From Pontibacter aydingkolensis (lineage in GTDB: Bacteria > Bacteroidota > Bacteroidia > Cytophagales > Hymenobacteraceae), in contig NZ_JAHYXK010000006.1 of the NCBI RefSeq assembly GCF_019443125.1, forward strand, positions 1-64,000: 64,000 nt of DNA. Direction: 5' to 3'. This document shows, piece after piece, positions 8,832-17,074 of this stretch (position 1 is its first letter; each line of letters opens with the position of its first letter). The position numbers and the translations under genes were made by a program. Below the pieces are notes generated by a model. It did not search any database. It saw only the letters and a program-made list of their open reading frames with translations, and had not been told where the DNA came from.

Positions 8832-9935
8832 ATGATAACCAGAATTAAGGATATAACTGACCACCTGGAGCAAATTGCCCCTCTCCGCTACCAGGAAAGC
8901 TACGACAATGCCGGCCTGCTGACAGGTAACCCAAACGATGAGGTAAGAGCTGTGCTCATCTCACTGGACTGCACCGAGGAAGTAGTGGAAGATGCTATTG
9001 AAAAAGGATGCAACCTTATTGTGGCTCACCACCCCATTATATTTAAAGGTCTTAAGTCGCTTACAGGAAAAAATTATGTGGAGCGCACCATCATCAAGGC
9101 CATACAGAACAACATTGCCATTTATGCCAGCCATACCAACCTCGATAGTGTTGTAAATGGTGTAAATACCAAAATAGCCGATAAACTGGGCCTACAGGAA
9201 CAACGGATACTCGTTAATAAACCGCAAACCCTGATGCAGCTGGTAACATTTGCTCCAGTAGAAAACACAGAGCAGGTACTGGCTGCCTTACATGCTGCCG
9301 GCGCCGGAAATATCGGCGAGTACAGCAACTGTAGTTTCCAGGTGCAGGGCAAAGGCCGCTTTTTACCCTCCGAAAATGCGAACCCAACCATTGGACGCTC
9401 AGGACAACCAGAGCAGGTTCAGGAAAACAGAATAGAAGTTATTTTTCCGGCTTACCTGCAGGGAAAAATAATGGCGGCGTTAAAAGCGGCCCATCCATAC
9501 GAGGAAGTTGCTCATTACCTTTACAACCTCGAAAACCAGAACCAGGAGGTAGGAATTGGTATAATGGGGGAACTGCAGGAGCCCTTACAGGAGGAAGCTT
9601 TTTTGAGTTATCTGAAAGATAAAATGGACTTACAGGGCTTACGCTATACTTCTGTGGGAGCTAAAAGTATAAAGCGCGTAGCCGTATGTGGCGGCGCAGG
9701 CAGTTTTTTAATAAAGGATGCCTTGCGCCAGGGAGCCGACGCACTGGTGACAGGCGATGTGAAATACCATGAGTTTTTTGATGCGGAAGGCCGCATGATG
9801 ATAGCCGATATCGGTCATTATGAAAGCGAGGTATTCACAAAGGAGATTTTTTATGATACAATTTCCAAAAACTTTACTAATTTTGCAGTCTATTTAACAA
9901 ACGTAAACACAAACCCTGTCAGATACACTTTTTAA
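8832..9935 (+). CDS. Nif3-like dinuclear metal centre protein
   Basis: 367 residues, the long form of the Nif3/YbgI/YqfO family, which carries a PII/CutA-like domain (about residues 130-235) inserted between the two halves of the Nif3 fold. Metal-binding residues are visible: AHHPI (His66, His67), HTNLD (His101, Asp105) and, near the C-terminus, GHYESE. These proteins form hexameric toroids; proposed roles include a GTP cyclohydrolase-type reaction, but the cellular function is not settled. The next gene starts 3 bases after its stop, and that pairing with a zinc-ribbon coiled-coil protein is common in Bacteroidota. Confidence 0.9.
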   Translation: MITRIKDITDHLEQIAPLRYQESYDNAGLLTGNPNDEVRAVLISLDCTEEVVEDAIEKGCNLIVAHHPIIFKGLKSLTGKNYVERTIIKAIQNNIAIYASHTNLDSVVNGVNTKIADKLGLQEQRILVNKPQTLMQLVTFAPVENTEQVLAALHAAGAGNIGEYSNCSFQVQGKGRFLPSENANPTIGRSGQPEQVQENRIEVIFPAYLQGKIMAALKAAHPYEEVAHYLYNLENQNQEVGIGIMGELQEPLQEEAFLSYLKDKMDLQGLRYTSVGAKSIKRVAVCGGAGSFLIKDALRQGADALVTGDVKYHEFFDAEGRMMIADIGHYESEVFTKEIFYDTISKNFTNFAVYLTNVNTNPVRYTF

Positions 9936-9938
9936 TAC

Positions 9939-10670
9939 ATGGAAAGTACTGTAGCCAGCAAATTGGAAGCATTATTACAGCTCCAGAGCATCGATTCGCA
10001 GCTTGATGAAATTAGACGCGTAAGGGGTGACCTCCCCGAAGAGGTTCAGGACCTGGAAGATGAGATTGAAGGCTATGAAGTGAGGGTTCATAAATTTGAT
10101 GACGAGATCGCAGCGCTCAATGAATCAATCGCCCAGCGCAAGCAAGCCATCAAAGACGCTGAAGGTCTGATACGCAAGTATGAAGATCAGCAGCAGAATG
10201 TTCGCAACAACCGCGAATATGATGCCATCACAAAAGAAGTGGAACTTCAGAAACTGGAGATCCAGATCGCTGAGAAAAAAATCAAAGAAGCGCATTACCA
10301 GATCGAGCAGAAAAACAGCGATATCGAAGGCACTAAGACTCGCTTAGAAGAGCGTCGTAAAGACCTTGAAAACAAAAAGCACGAGTTGGACCAGATCGTT
10401 TCTGAAAGCGAAGAAGAAGAAAACAAGTTGGAAGAAGAGCGTAAGGCAGCATCTTCGAACATCGAAGATCGTTTACTGAGCGCCTATTCTCGTATCCGTA
10501 AAAACGTACGTAATGGCCTTGCAGTAGTAACTGTGAAGCGTGATGCATGCGGAGGTTGCTTTAACACGGTTCCACCACAGCGCCAGGCTGATATCGCAGC
10601 CCAGAAAAAAGTGATCGTTTGTGAGCATTGCGGCCGTATTCTGGCTGGTGTAGAGCAGCGTATATTTTAA
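9939..10670 (+). CDS. Coiled-coil protein with C-terminal C4 zinc ribbon
   Basis: 243 residues. Residues about 10-180 are highly charged heptad-like coiled coil rich in Glu, Lys and Arg; the C-terminus holds two CxxC pairs (Cys204/Cys207 in CGGC and Cys228/Cys231 in CEHC), a C4-type zinc ribbon. Related proteins are described as putative nucleic-acid-binding zinc-ribbon proteins, of unknown exact role. It is 3 bases behind the Nif3-like gene, so the two are almost certainly one transcript, closed by the terminator at 10708. Its codon use looks highly optimised and it has no AAGTATA words. Confidence 0.85.
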   Translation: MESTVASKLEALLQLQSIDSQLDEIRRVRGDLPEEVQDLEDEIEGYEVRVHKFDDEIAALNESIAQRKQAIKDAEGLIRKYEDQQQNVRNNREYDAITKEVELQKLEIQIAEKKIKEAHYQIEQKNSDIEGTKTRLEERRKDLENKKHELDQIVSESEEEENKLEEERKAASSNIEDRLLSAYSRIRKNVRNGLAVVTVKRDACGGCFNTVPPQRQADIAAQKKVIVCEHCGRILAGVEQRIF

Positions 10671-10707
10671 TTAAAAAATTGAGCGGATATCGCTTACATA
10701 TACTTTT

Positions 10708-10740
10708 AAAAAGGATGGCTCAACCCCATCCTTTTTTTTT
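10708..10740 (+). terminator. Strong intrinsic terminator overlapping the next gene's start codon
   Basis: AAAAAGGATGG (10708-10718), a 7-base loop and CCATCCTTTTT (10726-10736) form an 11-base perfect stem followed by more T residues. It closes the transcript of the zinc-ribbon gene. The ATG of the TPR gene (10715-10717) lies inside the left arm and the stem plus T-run encode its first residues MAQPHPFF. Confidence 0.8.
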
Positions 10741-12187
10741 GGTGCTCAGTCTACTATTGCTGAGCTCCACAGCCCTGCATGCGGTTTCTGTTTACAGCAC
10801 AACTACCTTACAGGCACACCGGGAATATCTAAAGTTAAAGATCAATACAGGTCAGCACTTTTCTAAACAGGAGCTCAAGGCAAATCCAAATAATGCCGCT
10901 GCGTTGCTTGTTGCCAACTACGGCGATTTCCTGACATTATGTGTGCAGCAGAATGTTACTACTTACGATGCCCTGTTGCAAAACCAGGAAAACCGGCTCA
11001 GCCAGATTGAAAAATTAAAAGATAAATCAGTCTGGAAAAAGTATGCACTAGCCGAAGTAAAGATGCAGCTAGGTATAAGTAAACTCTTATTTGGCAATAA
11101 GTTATCCGCAGCGTGGGATATCCGAAAGGCTTACCTGCAGTATATTTCCATCTCAAAACAACACCCCGATTTTATTCCAAATAAAAAAACGCTGGGCATG
11201 CTGCAGGTACTTATAGGCTCTGTTCCGGATAACTACAAATGGTTTTTGGGCATTATCGGGATGGAAGGAAGTATAAAATCCGGCTTAACTAATTTAAAAA
11301 CTGCCGCCACAAAAGAAAACCCATTTCAGGAGGAGGCGCTGGCCATGTATGCCATAACACTGCACCTGGTAGACCAGAAAAATGAGCAACAGTCCATGCG
11401 CATACTGGAGAACCTAACAGTACGGCAACCGGATAACCTGTTATTCCGGTTTGCCGCCATGCACCTATTAAAAAAAACAAAGCACAGCGACAAGGCACTA
11501 AAGCAGTTTATAAGCAGACCTGCCGATAGCCAGTATTTATCTTTTCCTTACCTGCAGCACATGGCGGCCGATCTATACTTGTATCGCGGCGATTTTAATG
11601 AGTCAGTTGCTCATAATCGGGCTTTCCTACAGCAGCACAAAGGAAAGCACTACCTTAAAGCGGCACATTTTAAGCTTTACCTGGCATATTACTTAAGCAA
11701 CCATCAGCCACAGGCGCTTTGGTATTACAATAAGATCAGCGAAGTAGGCAGCGAGGAGATTGAAGAGGACAAGTATGCTGCAAAGTATGTTTTAAAGCAG
11801 GACAAACCTGTAAGGCCTATACTGCTTGCAAGGCTGCAGTCGGATGGCGGTTACTACCAGGAGGCGCTTAAAACACTAAGTGCACTTGATACTACCAAGG
11901 CTACTTTACCAATACAGGCAGAGTATACTTATCGCATGGCGCGCATTTACAATGGTTTGCAGGACACTACTCAAGCAGTAAAGCTTTACAGAAATACAAT
12001 TACAATTTGCGGAGACTCCAATTTATACTTTGCCCCTAATGCAGCTTTGCAGCTGGGATACATTTACCGGGAGCGAAAAAAGGATACTTTGGCTCAGACA
12101 TACTTTAAAAAAGCTATGAGTTACAAAGACCACGAGTACAAAAACAGTATCGACGCAAAAGCCAAGCTTGCCCTCTCCACTTTATAG
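10715..12187 (+). CDS. Exported tetratricopeptide-repeat protein
   Basis: 490 residues from the ATG at 10715. I chose this start because the residues that follow (FFLVLSLLLLSSTALHA) form a signal-peptide core; the open frame begins earlier, at a TTG at 10628 inside the zinc-ribbon gene. The body is helical, with several degenerate TPR units most evident at about residues 330-480. It is probably periplasmic or surface-exposed; no enzymatic motif is seen. The start codon is buried in a terminator hairpin and the n-region has no basic residue, so a later TTG or GTG start (10739 or 10742) cannot be excluded. It runs 14 bases ahead of pabB. Confidence 0.72.
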   Translation: MAQPHPFFLVLSLLLLSSTALHAVSVYSTTTLQAHREYLKLKINTGQHFSKQELKANPNNAAALLVANYGDFLTLCVQQNVTTYDALLQNQENRLSQIEKLKDKSVWKKYALAEVKMQLGISKLLFGNKLSAAWDIRKAYLQYISISKQHPDFIPNKKTLGMLQVLIGSVPDNYKWFLGIIGMEGSIKSGLTNLKTAATKENPFQEEALAMYAITLHLVDQKNEQQSMRILENLTVRQPDNLLFRFAAMHLLKKTKHSDKALKQFISRPADSQYLSFPYLQHMAADLYLYRGDFNESVAHNRAFLQQHKGKHYLKAAHFKLYLAYYLSNHQPQALWYYNKISEVGSEEIEEDKYAAKYVLKQDKPVRPILLARLQSDGGYYQEALKTLSALDTTKATLPIQAEYTYRMARIYNGLQDTTQAVKLYRNTITICGDSNLYFAPNAALQLGYIYRERKKDTLAQTYFKKAMSYKDHEYKNSIDAKAKLALSTL

Positions 12188-12201
12188 TTTAAAATTGCCG
12201 C

Positions 12202-13503
12202 ATGTTTACCGCAACTATAAAAGCAGAAGATCTGCCTGTTCCAATTCAGGAATTTATACTTAGAGCACTGGCCTGGGCTGATCAGCATCCTTTGGTTTGT
12301 AACTATAACCACAACAATATTCCATACCCGCACAGTGGCTTCGAGCATATACTTGCCATTTCATCAGGTAAACCTGTTGATCTGGACCAGGAAAACGTGC
12401 TGGAAAGTATACGCACTAAACTAAGTGGCAACCATAACCTATGGTGCGGCTACCTGGCCTATGACCTTAAAAACCAGATCGAAAAACTAAGCAGCCAGAA
12501 TAACGATGGAATTGGTTTCCCAGTGGCCTTTTTTTTTGAGCCTGAAGTGTATTTATACTTTAGCCAGTTAAGTATAACCATCTGCAGCACAAATCAAAGT
12601 ACAAACGCTATCCTTGAATATATACTTTCTAGTGCACCCCTTGTAGCCTCCTCTCCTGCTAAAATAAACATACAGCAACGGGTTTCGCCAGACAAGTATA
12701 AAGCCAATGTTGAAAAGGTAAAAGCCCATATCCTGGAGGGTGACGTGTACGAGTTAAATTATTGCATCGAGTTCTTTGCTGAAAATGCCGATTTGCAGCC
12801 TTTACCTTTATACCTGGCGCTTAATGATGCTTCTCCTACCCCCTTCTCAGGTTACCTAAAGTATAACGACAGGTATTTGCTCAGTGCTTCGCCGGAGCGC
12901 TTTCTTAAAAAGGAAGGCAAAAAACTTATCTCACAACCTATTAAAGGCACTATCAGGCGAGGTCAAACACCGCAAGAAGATGCGCAACTTCAATACCAAT
13001 TACGGCACGACGAAAAAGAACTGGCCGAAAACATGATGATCGTAGACCTGGTGCGCAACGACTTAAGCCGCTCTTGCGCGACAGGAACCGTGCAGGTCGA
13101 AGAAATGTTCGGAATATATGGCTTCAGGCAAGTCTCGCAGATGATCTCTACCATTACCGGAGAACTTAAGCCAGGCAACGACTTAGTGGATGCATTGCAA
13201 GGCACTTTCCCGATGGGAAGTATGACCGGTGCCCCTAAAATAAGCGCTATGCAGATCATCGAGGAACTTGAAGAAACCAAGCGCGGCTTATACTCCGGGG
13301 CTTTTGGCTATATCACGTCGGAAAATGATTGTGACTTCAATGTGGTTATCCGAAGTATACAGTATAATGCCAGCACCAAATACCTCTCCTTTATGGTGGG
13401 CAGCGCCATCACCTACGACTCCGACCCGGAACGTGAGTATGAAGAATGCCTGTTAAAGGCGCAGGCGATCTTGAAAGTTTTGAATGAGCGAATGAGTGGT
13501 TGA
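12202..13503 (+). CDS. pabB: Aminodeoxychorismate synthase component I
   Basis: 433 residues of the chorismate-binding family. PabB converts chorismate to 4-amino-4-deoxychorismate using ammonia from a PabA/TrpG-type glutaminase, toward folate. The segment QPIKGTIRRG (Lys248) carries the Lys that separates aminodeoxychorismate synthases from anthranilate synthases, which have Ala there. Other conserved stretches are ILEGDVYELNY (177-187), VDLVRNDL and MGSMTGAPK. No pabA or pabC is nearby, so the amidotransferase must be encoded elsewhere. Its last four codons and stop lie within the left arm of a repeat (13490). The gene holds about eleven AAGTATA/TATACTT words. Confidence 0.9.
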   Translation: MFTATIKAEDLPVPIQEFILRALAWADQHPLVCNYNHNNIPYPHSGFEHILAISSGKPVDLDQENVLESIRTKLSGNHNLWCGYLAYDLKNQIEKLSSQNNDGIGFPVAFFFEPEVYLYFSQLSITICSTNQSTNAILEYILSSAPLVASSPAKINIQQRVSPDKYKANVEKVKAHILEGDVYELNYCIEFFAENADLQPLPLYLALNDASPTPFSGYLKYNDRYLLSASPERFLKKEGKKLISQPIKGTIRRGQTPQEDAQLQYQLRHDEKELAENMMIVDLVRNDLSRSCATGTVQVEEMFGIYGFRQVSQMISTITGELKPGNDLVDALQGTFPMGSMTGAPKISAMQIIEELEETKRGLYSGAFGYITSENDCDFNVVIRSIQYNASTKYLSFMVGSAITYDSDPEREYEECLLKAQAILKVLNERMSG

Positions 13504-13612
13504 GTGAGTGATAAATGGTTAAACGAATAACTCCTTTGAATTAATTTCTAAATTCAACAATTTAACAATCAGACCATTCAACAATTCATAATCACTCATT
13601 CACTCAATCACA
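13490..13612. repeat. Imperfect inverted repeat at the end of pabB
   Basis: The left arm starts inside the last codons of pabB (13490-13512) and is complementary to 13591-13610 at about 16 of 20 positions. Its first 18 bases, GAATGAGTGGTTGAGTGA, are identical to the arm at 5580. The loop has AACAATTTAACAATC-type words also found before rsmE. No T-run follows. Confidence 0.65.
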
Positions 13613-13669
13613 CAATCAAAATTACTTTTCTATTCCTGCCATTCTGTCACGATTTTGATGAGATTATAG

Positions 13670-13677
13670 TATATTTG
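13670..13677 (+). promoter_or_regulatory. Candidate -7 element for miaB
   Basis: TATATTTG is an exact TAnnTTTG match, 19 bases before the miaB ATG. A TTTTG occurs upstream but only 12 bases away, shorter than usual, so the -33 element is uncertain. Confidence 0.45.
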
Positions 13678-13696
13678 CAGCAGTTAAAGAATAAGC

Positions 13697-15130
13697 ATGG
13701 ATCCGATAGTAGATTTAGATTTTATAGACAGCCGCATGCCTGAAGAGGCAGCGGCTTGTGATACAACCCATATTACACAGGAAACACAGACTGGCAAAAG
13801 CCGAAAACTGTACATAGAGAGCTATGGTTGCGCTATGAATTTCTCAGATAGCGAAATCGTGTCGTCGATCATGTTTGAGAACGGCTTCGATACTACCTCC
13901 GACATTGCGCAGGCTGACCTGGTATTCCTGAATACCTGCTCTATACGTGAAAAAGCAGAGCAGACTGTTCGCAACCGCTTGGGCCAGATCAACTATTTTA
14001 AGAAGAAAAAGCCGGAGATGATGGTTGGTGTACTGGGCTGTATGGCAGAGCGTCTGAAGAAATCGCTGCTGGAAGAAGAAAAGATTGTTGACCTGGTAGT
14101 TGGGCCTGATGCATACCGCGACCTGCCAAACCTGATAAACGAGGTAGATGGAGGACAGAAAGCTGTTAACGTGCTGCTTTCCCGCGAAGAGACCTATGCC
14201 GACATCAACCCTATACGCCTGAATAGCAATGGTGTAAGTGCCTTTATCTCGATCATGCGTGGTTGCGACAACATGTGCTCATTCTGCGTGGTGCCATTTA
14301 CCCGTGGACGTGAGCGCAGCCGCGATGCACACTCTATTGTTCGCGAGGCAGAGGCATTGGTGGCACAAGGTTATAAAGAAGTAACGCTGCTTGGCCAGAA
14401 CGTAGACTCATACAAATGGGCATCCGAAGACGGAACCGAAAGCGTAAACTTTGCGCAATTGCTGGAGAAAGTAGCCTTGGTATCGCCAGACCTGCGCGTG
14501 CGTTTCTCTACGTCACATCCAAAAGATATCACAGATGAAGTGTTGTACACTATGAAAAAGTATGACAACATCTGCAAATACATACACCTGCCGGCACAAA
14601 GCGGTAATACCCGCGTGCTAGAGCTTATGAACCGCACCTACGACCGTGAGTGGTACATTAACCGCGTTGATGCTATCCGTGCTATACTTGGTGATGACTG
14701 CGGAATTTCTTCTGATATGATCGCCGGTTTCTGCACCGAAACAGAGGAAGAGCATCAGGATACGCTTTCCCTGATGGACTATGTGCAGTACGACTATTCT
14801 TATATGTTCTTTTATTCTGAGCGTCCGGGTACACTGGCAGCCAGAAAACTGGAAGACGATATTCCGTTGGAAGTTAAAAAGCGCCGCCTAGACGAGATCA
14901 TTACCAAGCAGCGAGAAACCTCGCTTAACCGCAACAAACGCGATGTAGGCAAAGTGCACAAGGTACTGGTTGAGAACTTCTCAAAAAAATCGAAAGAACA
15001 ACTTAGCGGACGCAACGACCAGAACAAAGTAGTGATCTTTGACAAAAAGCACTATAAGAAAGGTGATTACGTGAACGTGTTGGTGCACGATTGCAGCGTA
15101 GGCACCCTATTTGGCCAGGCGATAGATTAG
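13697..15130 (+). CDS. miaB: tRNA-2-methylthio-N6-dimethylallyladenosine synthase
   Basis: 477 residues. MiaB is a radical-SAM methylthiotransferase that adds a methylthio group to i6A37 in tRNA. The order of domains is standard: an N-terminal UPF0004 domain with three cluster-binding Cys (SYGCAMN, LNTCSIR, LGCMAE), a radical-SAM core with the CxxxCxxC motif in [10 protein letters not shown], and a C-terminal TRAM domain (about 405-475). The start at 13697 gives about 35 extra residues before the conserved domain, as in other Bacteroidota copies. It opens the conserved order miaB, sigma-54 activator, lptE, secG. Confidence 0.95.
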   Translation: MDPIVDLDFIDSRMPEEAAACDTTHITQETQTGKSRKLYIESYGCAMNFSDSEIVSSIMFENGFDTTSDIAQADLVFLNTCSIREKAEQTVRNRLGQINYFKKKKPEMMVGVLGCMAERLKKSLLEEEKIVDLVVGPDAYRDLPNLINEVDGGQKAVNVLLSREETYADINPIRLNSNGVSAFISIMRGCDNMCSFCVVPFTRGRERSRDAHSIVREAEALVAQGYKEVTLLGQNVDSYKWASEDGTESVNFAQLLEKVALVSPDLRVRFSTSHPKDITDEVLYTMKKYDNICKYIHLPAQSGNTRVLELMNRTYDREWYINRVDAIRAILGDDCGISSDMIAGFCTETEEEHQDTLSLMDYVQYDYSYMFFYSERPGTLAARKLEDDIPLEVKKRRLDEIITKQRETSLNRNKRDVGKVHKVLVENFSKKSKEQLSGRNDQNKVVIFDKKHYKKGDYVNVLVHDCSVGTLFGQAID

Positions 15131-15153
15131 ATTTGGAGATAAGACAATTGGGG

Positions 15154-15244
15154 AATTTGAAGATGTGAAGATTAGATAATTGTTCATTCACACATTTTCA
15201 AATCCCTACATTTCCAAATCTTCAAATCTGCTAATCTTCAAATT
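15154..15244. repeat. Inverted repeat between miaB and the sigma-54 activator
   Basis: AATTTGAAGAT (15154-15164) pairs perfectly with ATCTTCAAATT (15234-15244), and GAAGATTAG (15167-15175) with CTAATCTTC (15231-15239), so the arms consist of overlapping repeats of the same word that can pair in more than one register. A third copy, AAATCTTCAAATC, lies at about 15216-15228. The right arm ends 6 bases before the next start codon. Confidence 0.6.
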
Positions 15245-15250
15245 AAAAAC

Positions 15251-16528
15251 ATGCGCAACATCGATATACAAAGTATAAAGCAGCGTTTTGGTATCATTGG
15301 CAACTCACCCTTGCTTAACCACGCCATACAGGTGGCTGCTCAGGTAGCACCAACTGAAATGACGGTGCTTATTACCGGTGAGAGCGGTAGTGGCAAGGAG
15401 TCCTTCTCCAAGATTATACACCATCTGAGTCCGCGCAAACATGGCCAGTTTATTGCCATTAACTGCGGTGCCATACCAGAAGGAACTATAGATTCTGAAC
15501 TGTTTGGCCACGAGAAGGGCTCTTTTACAGGCGCCACAGAAACCCGAAAAGGCTATTTTGAGGTAACAGATGGCGGTACTATATTTTTAGATGAGATTGG
15601 CGAAATGCCGCTTGGTACACAGGCAAGGTTACTGCGCGTGCTTGAAAACGGCGAGTTTATTAAAGTAGGCTCGTCTAAAGTACAGAAAACAGATGTGCGT
15701 GTAGTGGCTGCTACCAACGTTAACCTGTTAAATGCGGTTGAAAAAGGTCGTTTTCGTGAAGACTTATACTATAGACTGAACACAGTTCCTATTACAGTGC
15801 CTCCTTTGCGAGAACGAGGCGACGATGTTTACCTGCTCTTCCGTAAGTTTGCTGCCGATTTCTCTGAGAAGTATAAAGTAAAGCCAATCACACTTACTCC
15901 TGATGCCGTGCAGGAGCTGTTGGCATTCCGTTTTCCGGGTAACATACGTCAGCTAAAAAACATTGTAGAGCAGATCTCTGTGCTGGAGTACGACCGTGAG
16001 ATTGACGGCAATAAACTAAGGCATTACCTGCCACGCGACCAAGGTAATACCCTTCCGGCCCTGTTTAACAAAGAAACTGCTACAGAACAGCCTTTTTCGG
16101 AGCGTGATATACTTTATAAGGTGCTTTTTGATATGCGCCGTGATGTCTCTGAGCTAAAGAAACTCGTGTTCGATATCATGACCAATCAGCATAACGACCA
16201 GGAATTGATTAAAGAGCATGGTCACTTGTTTGATGGTATTGAAACGGTTAATGGCCGCACCACCTACCAACAGCCGGAAGCCAAACAGCATGATGCGTTT
16301 TACCTGCCAGTAAAACAGGCTCAGATGCAGGATTACGAAGATCAGAAAGTAGAGGATATTACGCACGAAACAGAAGAAGAAAGCTTATCTTTAGAGGATA
16401 AAGAAAAAGAGATGATCTTAAAGGCGCTTAAAAAGCACAACAACAAGCGCAAGTATGCTGCCCAGGATCTGGGAATATCAGAAAGAACACTTTACCGCAA
16501 ATTAAAGCAGTATGACATTGAGGATTAA
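15251..16528 (+). CDS. Sigma-54-dependent transcriptional activator without receiver domain
   Basis: 425 residues. The AAA+ domain begins almost at residue 1: Walker A GESGSGKE (43-50), the sigma-54 contact loop as GSFTGA (90-95, a Ser variant of GAFTGA) and Walker B TIFLDE (110-115). A Fis-type helix-turn-helix fills residues about 390-423. Between them is a charged linker of about 100 residues. There is no N-terminal response-regulator or sensory domain, so control must come through partner proteins, the linker or expression level. It implies that the host has RpoN. The 3' end overlaps lptE by 17 bases, indicating translational coupling to envelope genes. Confidence 0.9.
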   Translation: MRNIDIQSIKQRFGIIGNSPLLNHAIQVAAQVAPTEMTVLITGESGSGKESFSKIIHHLSPRKHGQFIAINCGAIPEGTIDSELFGHEKGSFTGATETRKGYFEVTDGGTIFLDEIGEMPLGTQARLLRVLENGEFIKVGSSKVQKTDVRVVAATNVNLLNAVEKGRFREDLYYRLNTVPITVPPLRERGDDVYLLFRKFAADFSEKYKVKPITLTPDAVQELLAFRFPGNIRQLKNIVEQISVLEYDREIDGNKLRHYLPRDQGNTLPALFNKETATEQPFSERDILYKVLFDMRRDVSELKKLVFDIMTNQHNDQELIKEHGHLFDGIETVNGRTTYQQPEAKQHDAFYLPVKQAQMQDYEDQKVEDITHETEEESLSLEDKEKEMILKALKKHNNKRKYAAQDLGISERTLYRKLKQYDIED

Positions 16529-17039
16529 CAAGAGAGTTTGGGTTTACACGCTGTTTTCGCTGCTTGCGGTTTGCAGTAGTTGCGGCATTTACTCCTTTTC
16601 AGGCTCTACCCTGCCACCTGATGTGCGTACCATCTCTATTCAAAATTTTGAGAACAGCACTGGCGAAGGACCAGCAAATCTTACACAGCTGGTAACCAAC
16701 AACTTTAAAACCTTCTACCAACGAAACTCCAACCTGAACATTGTACAGCGCGACGGAGACTTGCAATTGGAAGGACAGATTGTTAGCTTTACTTATACGC
16801 CGGCAGCTATTCAGCGCGAGGGCGTTCAGGATATAGCAGGCCTTAACAGGCTTACATTGGGCATACAGGTACGTTTTGTGAACGCCAAAGCCCCAGACAA
16901 GAACTTCGACAGACTGTTCAGCATTTCGCAGGACTTTCAGCAGGGCCGTGATGTAACGCAGCTAACTCCTGCCGAAATTGATGCGCTAACCGAGCGCCTG
17001 GTAACAGATGTTTTTAATAAAACAGTAGCAGACTGGTAG
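16512..17039 (+). CDS. lptE: LptE-family LPS-assembly lipoprotein
   Basis: 175 residues. A basic n-region and hydrophobic core lead to CSSCGIYSF, with lipidation likely at Cys24 (or Cys21). The rest matches the small LptE/LptE-like family of Bacteroidota, which plugs the LptD barrel that inserts LPS in the outer membrane; conserved stretches include IQNFENSTGEG and the LT..L...F segment. The gene starts inside the end of the sigma-54 activator gene and is followed after 35 bases by an acidic TPR protein and secG. LptD itself is not in the window. The symbol follows the family name; E. coli LptE is only remotely similar. Confidence 0.82.
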   Translation: MTLRINKRVWVYTLFSLLAVCSSCGIYSFSGSTLPPDVRTISIQNFENSTGEGPANLTQLVTNNFKTFYQRNSNLNIVQRDGDLQLEGQIVSFTYTPAAIQREGVQDIAGLNRLTLGIQVRFVNAKAPDKNFDRLFSISQDFQQGRDVTQLTPAEIDALTERLVTDVFNKTVADW

Positions 17040-17074
17040 TTACACATTACCATCCAAAGCAATACGAATACTAA

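Noticed and set aside
10628-10714. Upstream TTG start for the TPR gene
   Set aside because: It would place 29 extra residues before the signal peptide and overlap the zinc-ribbon gene by 43 bases.
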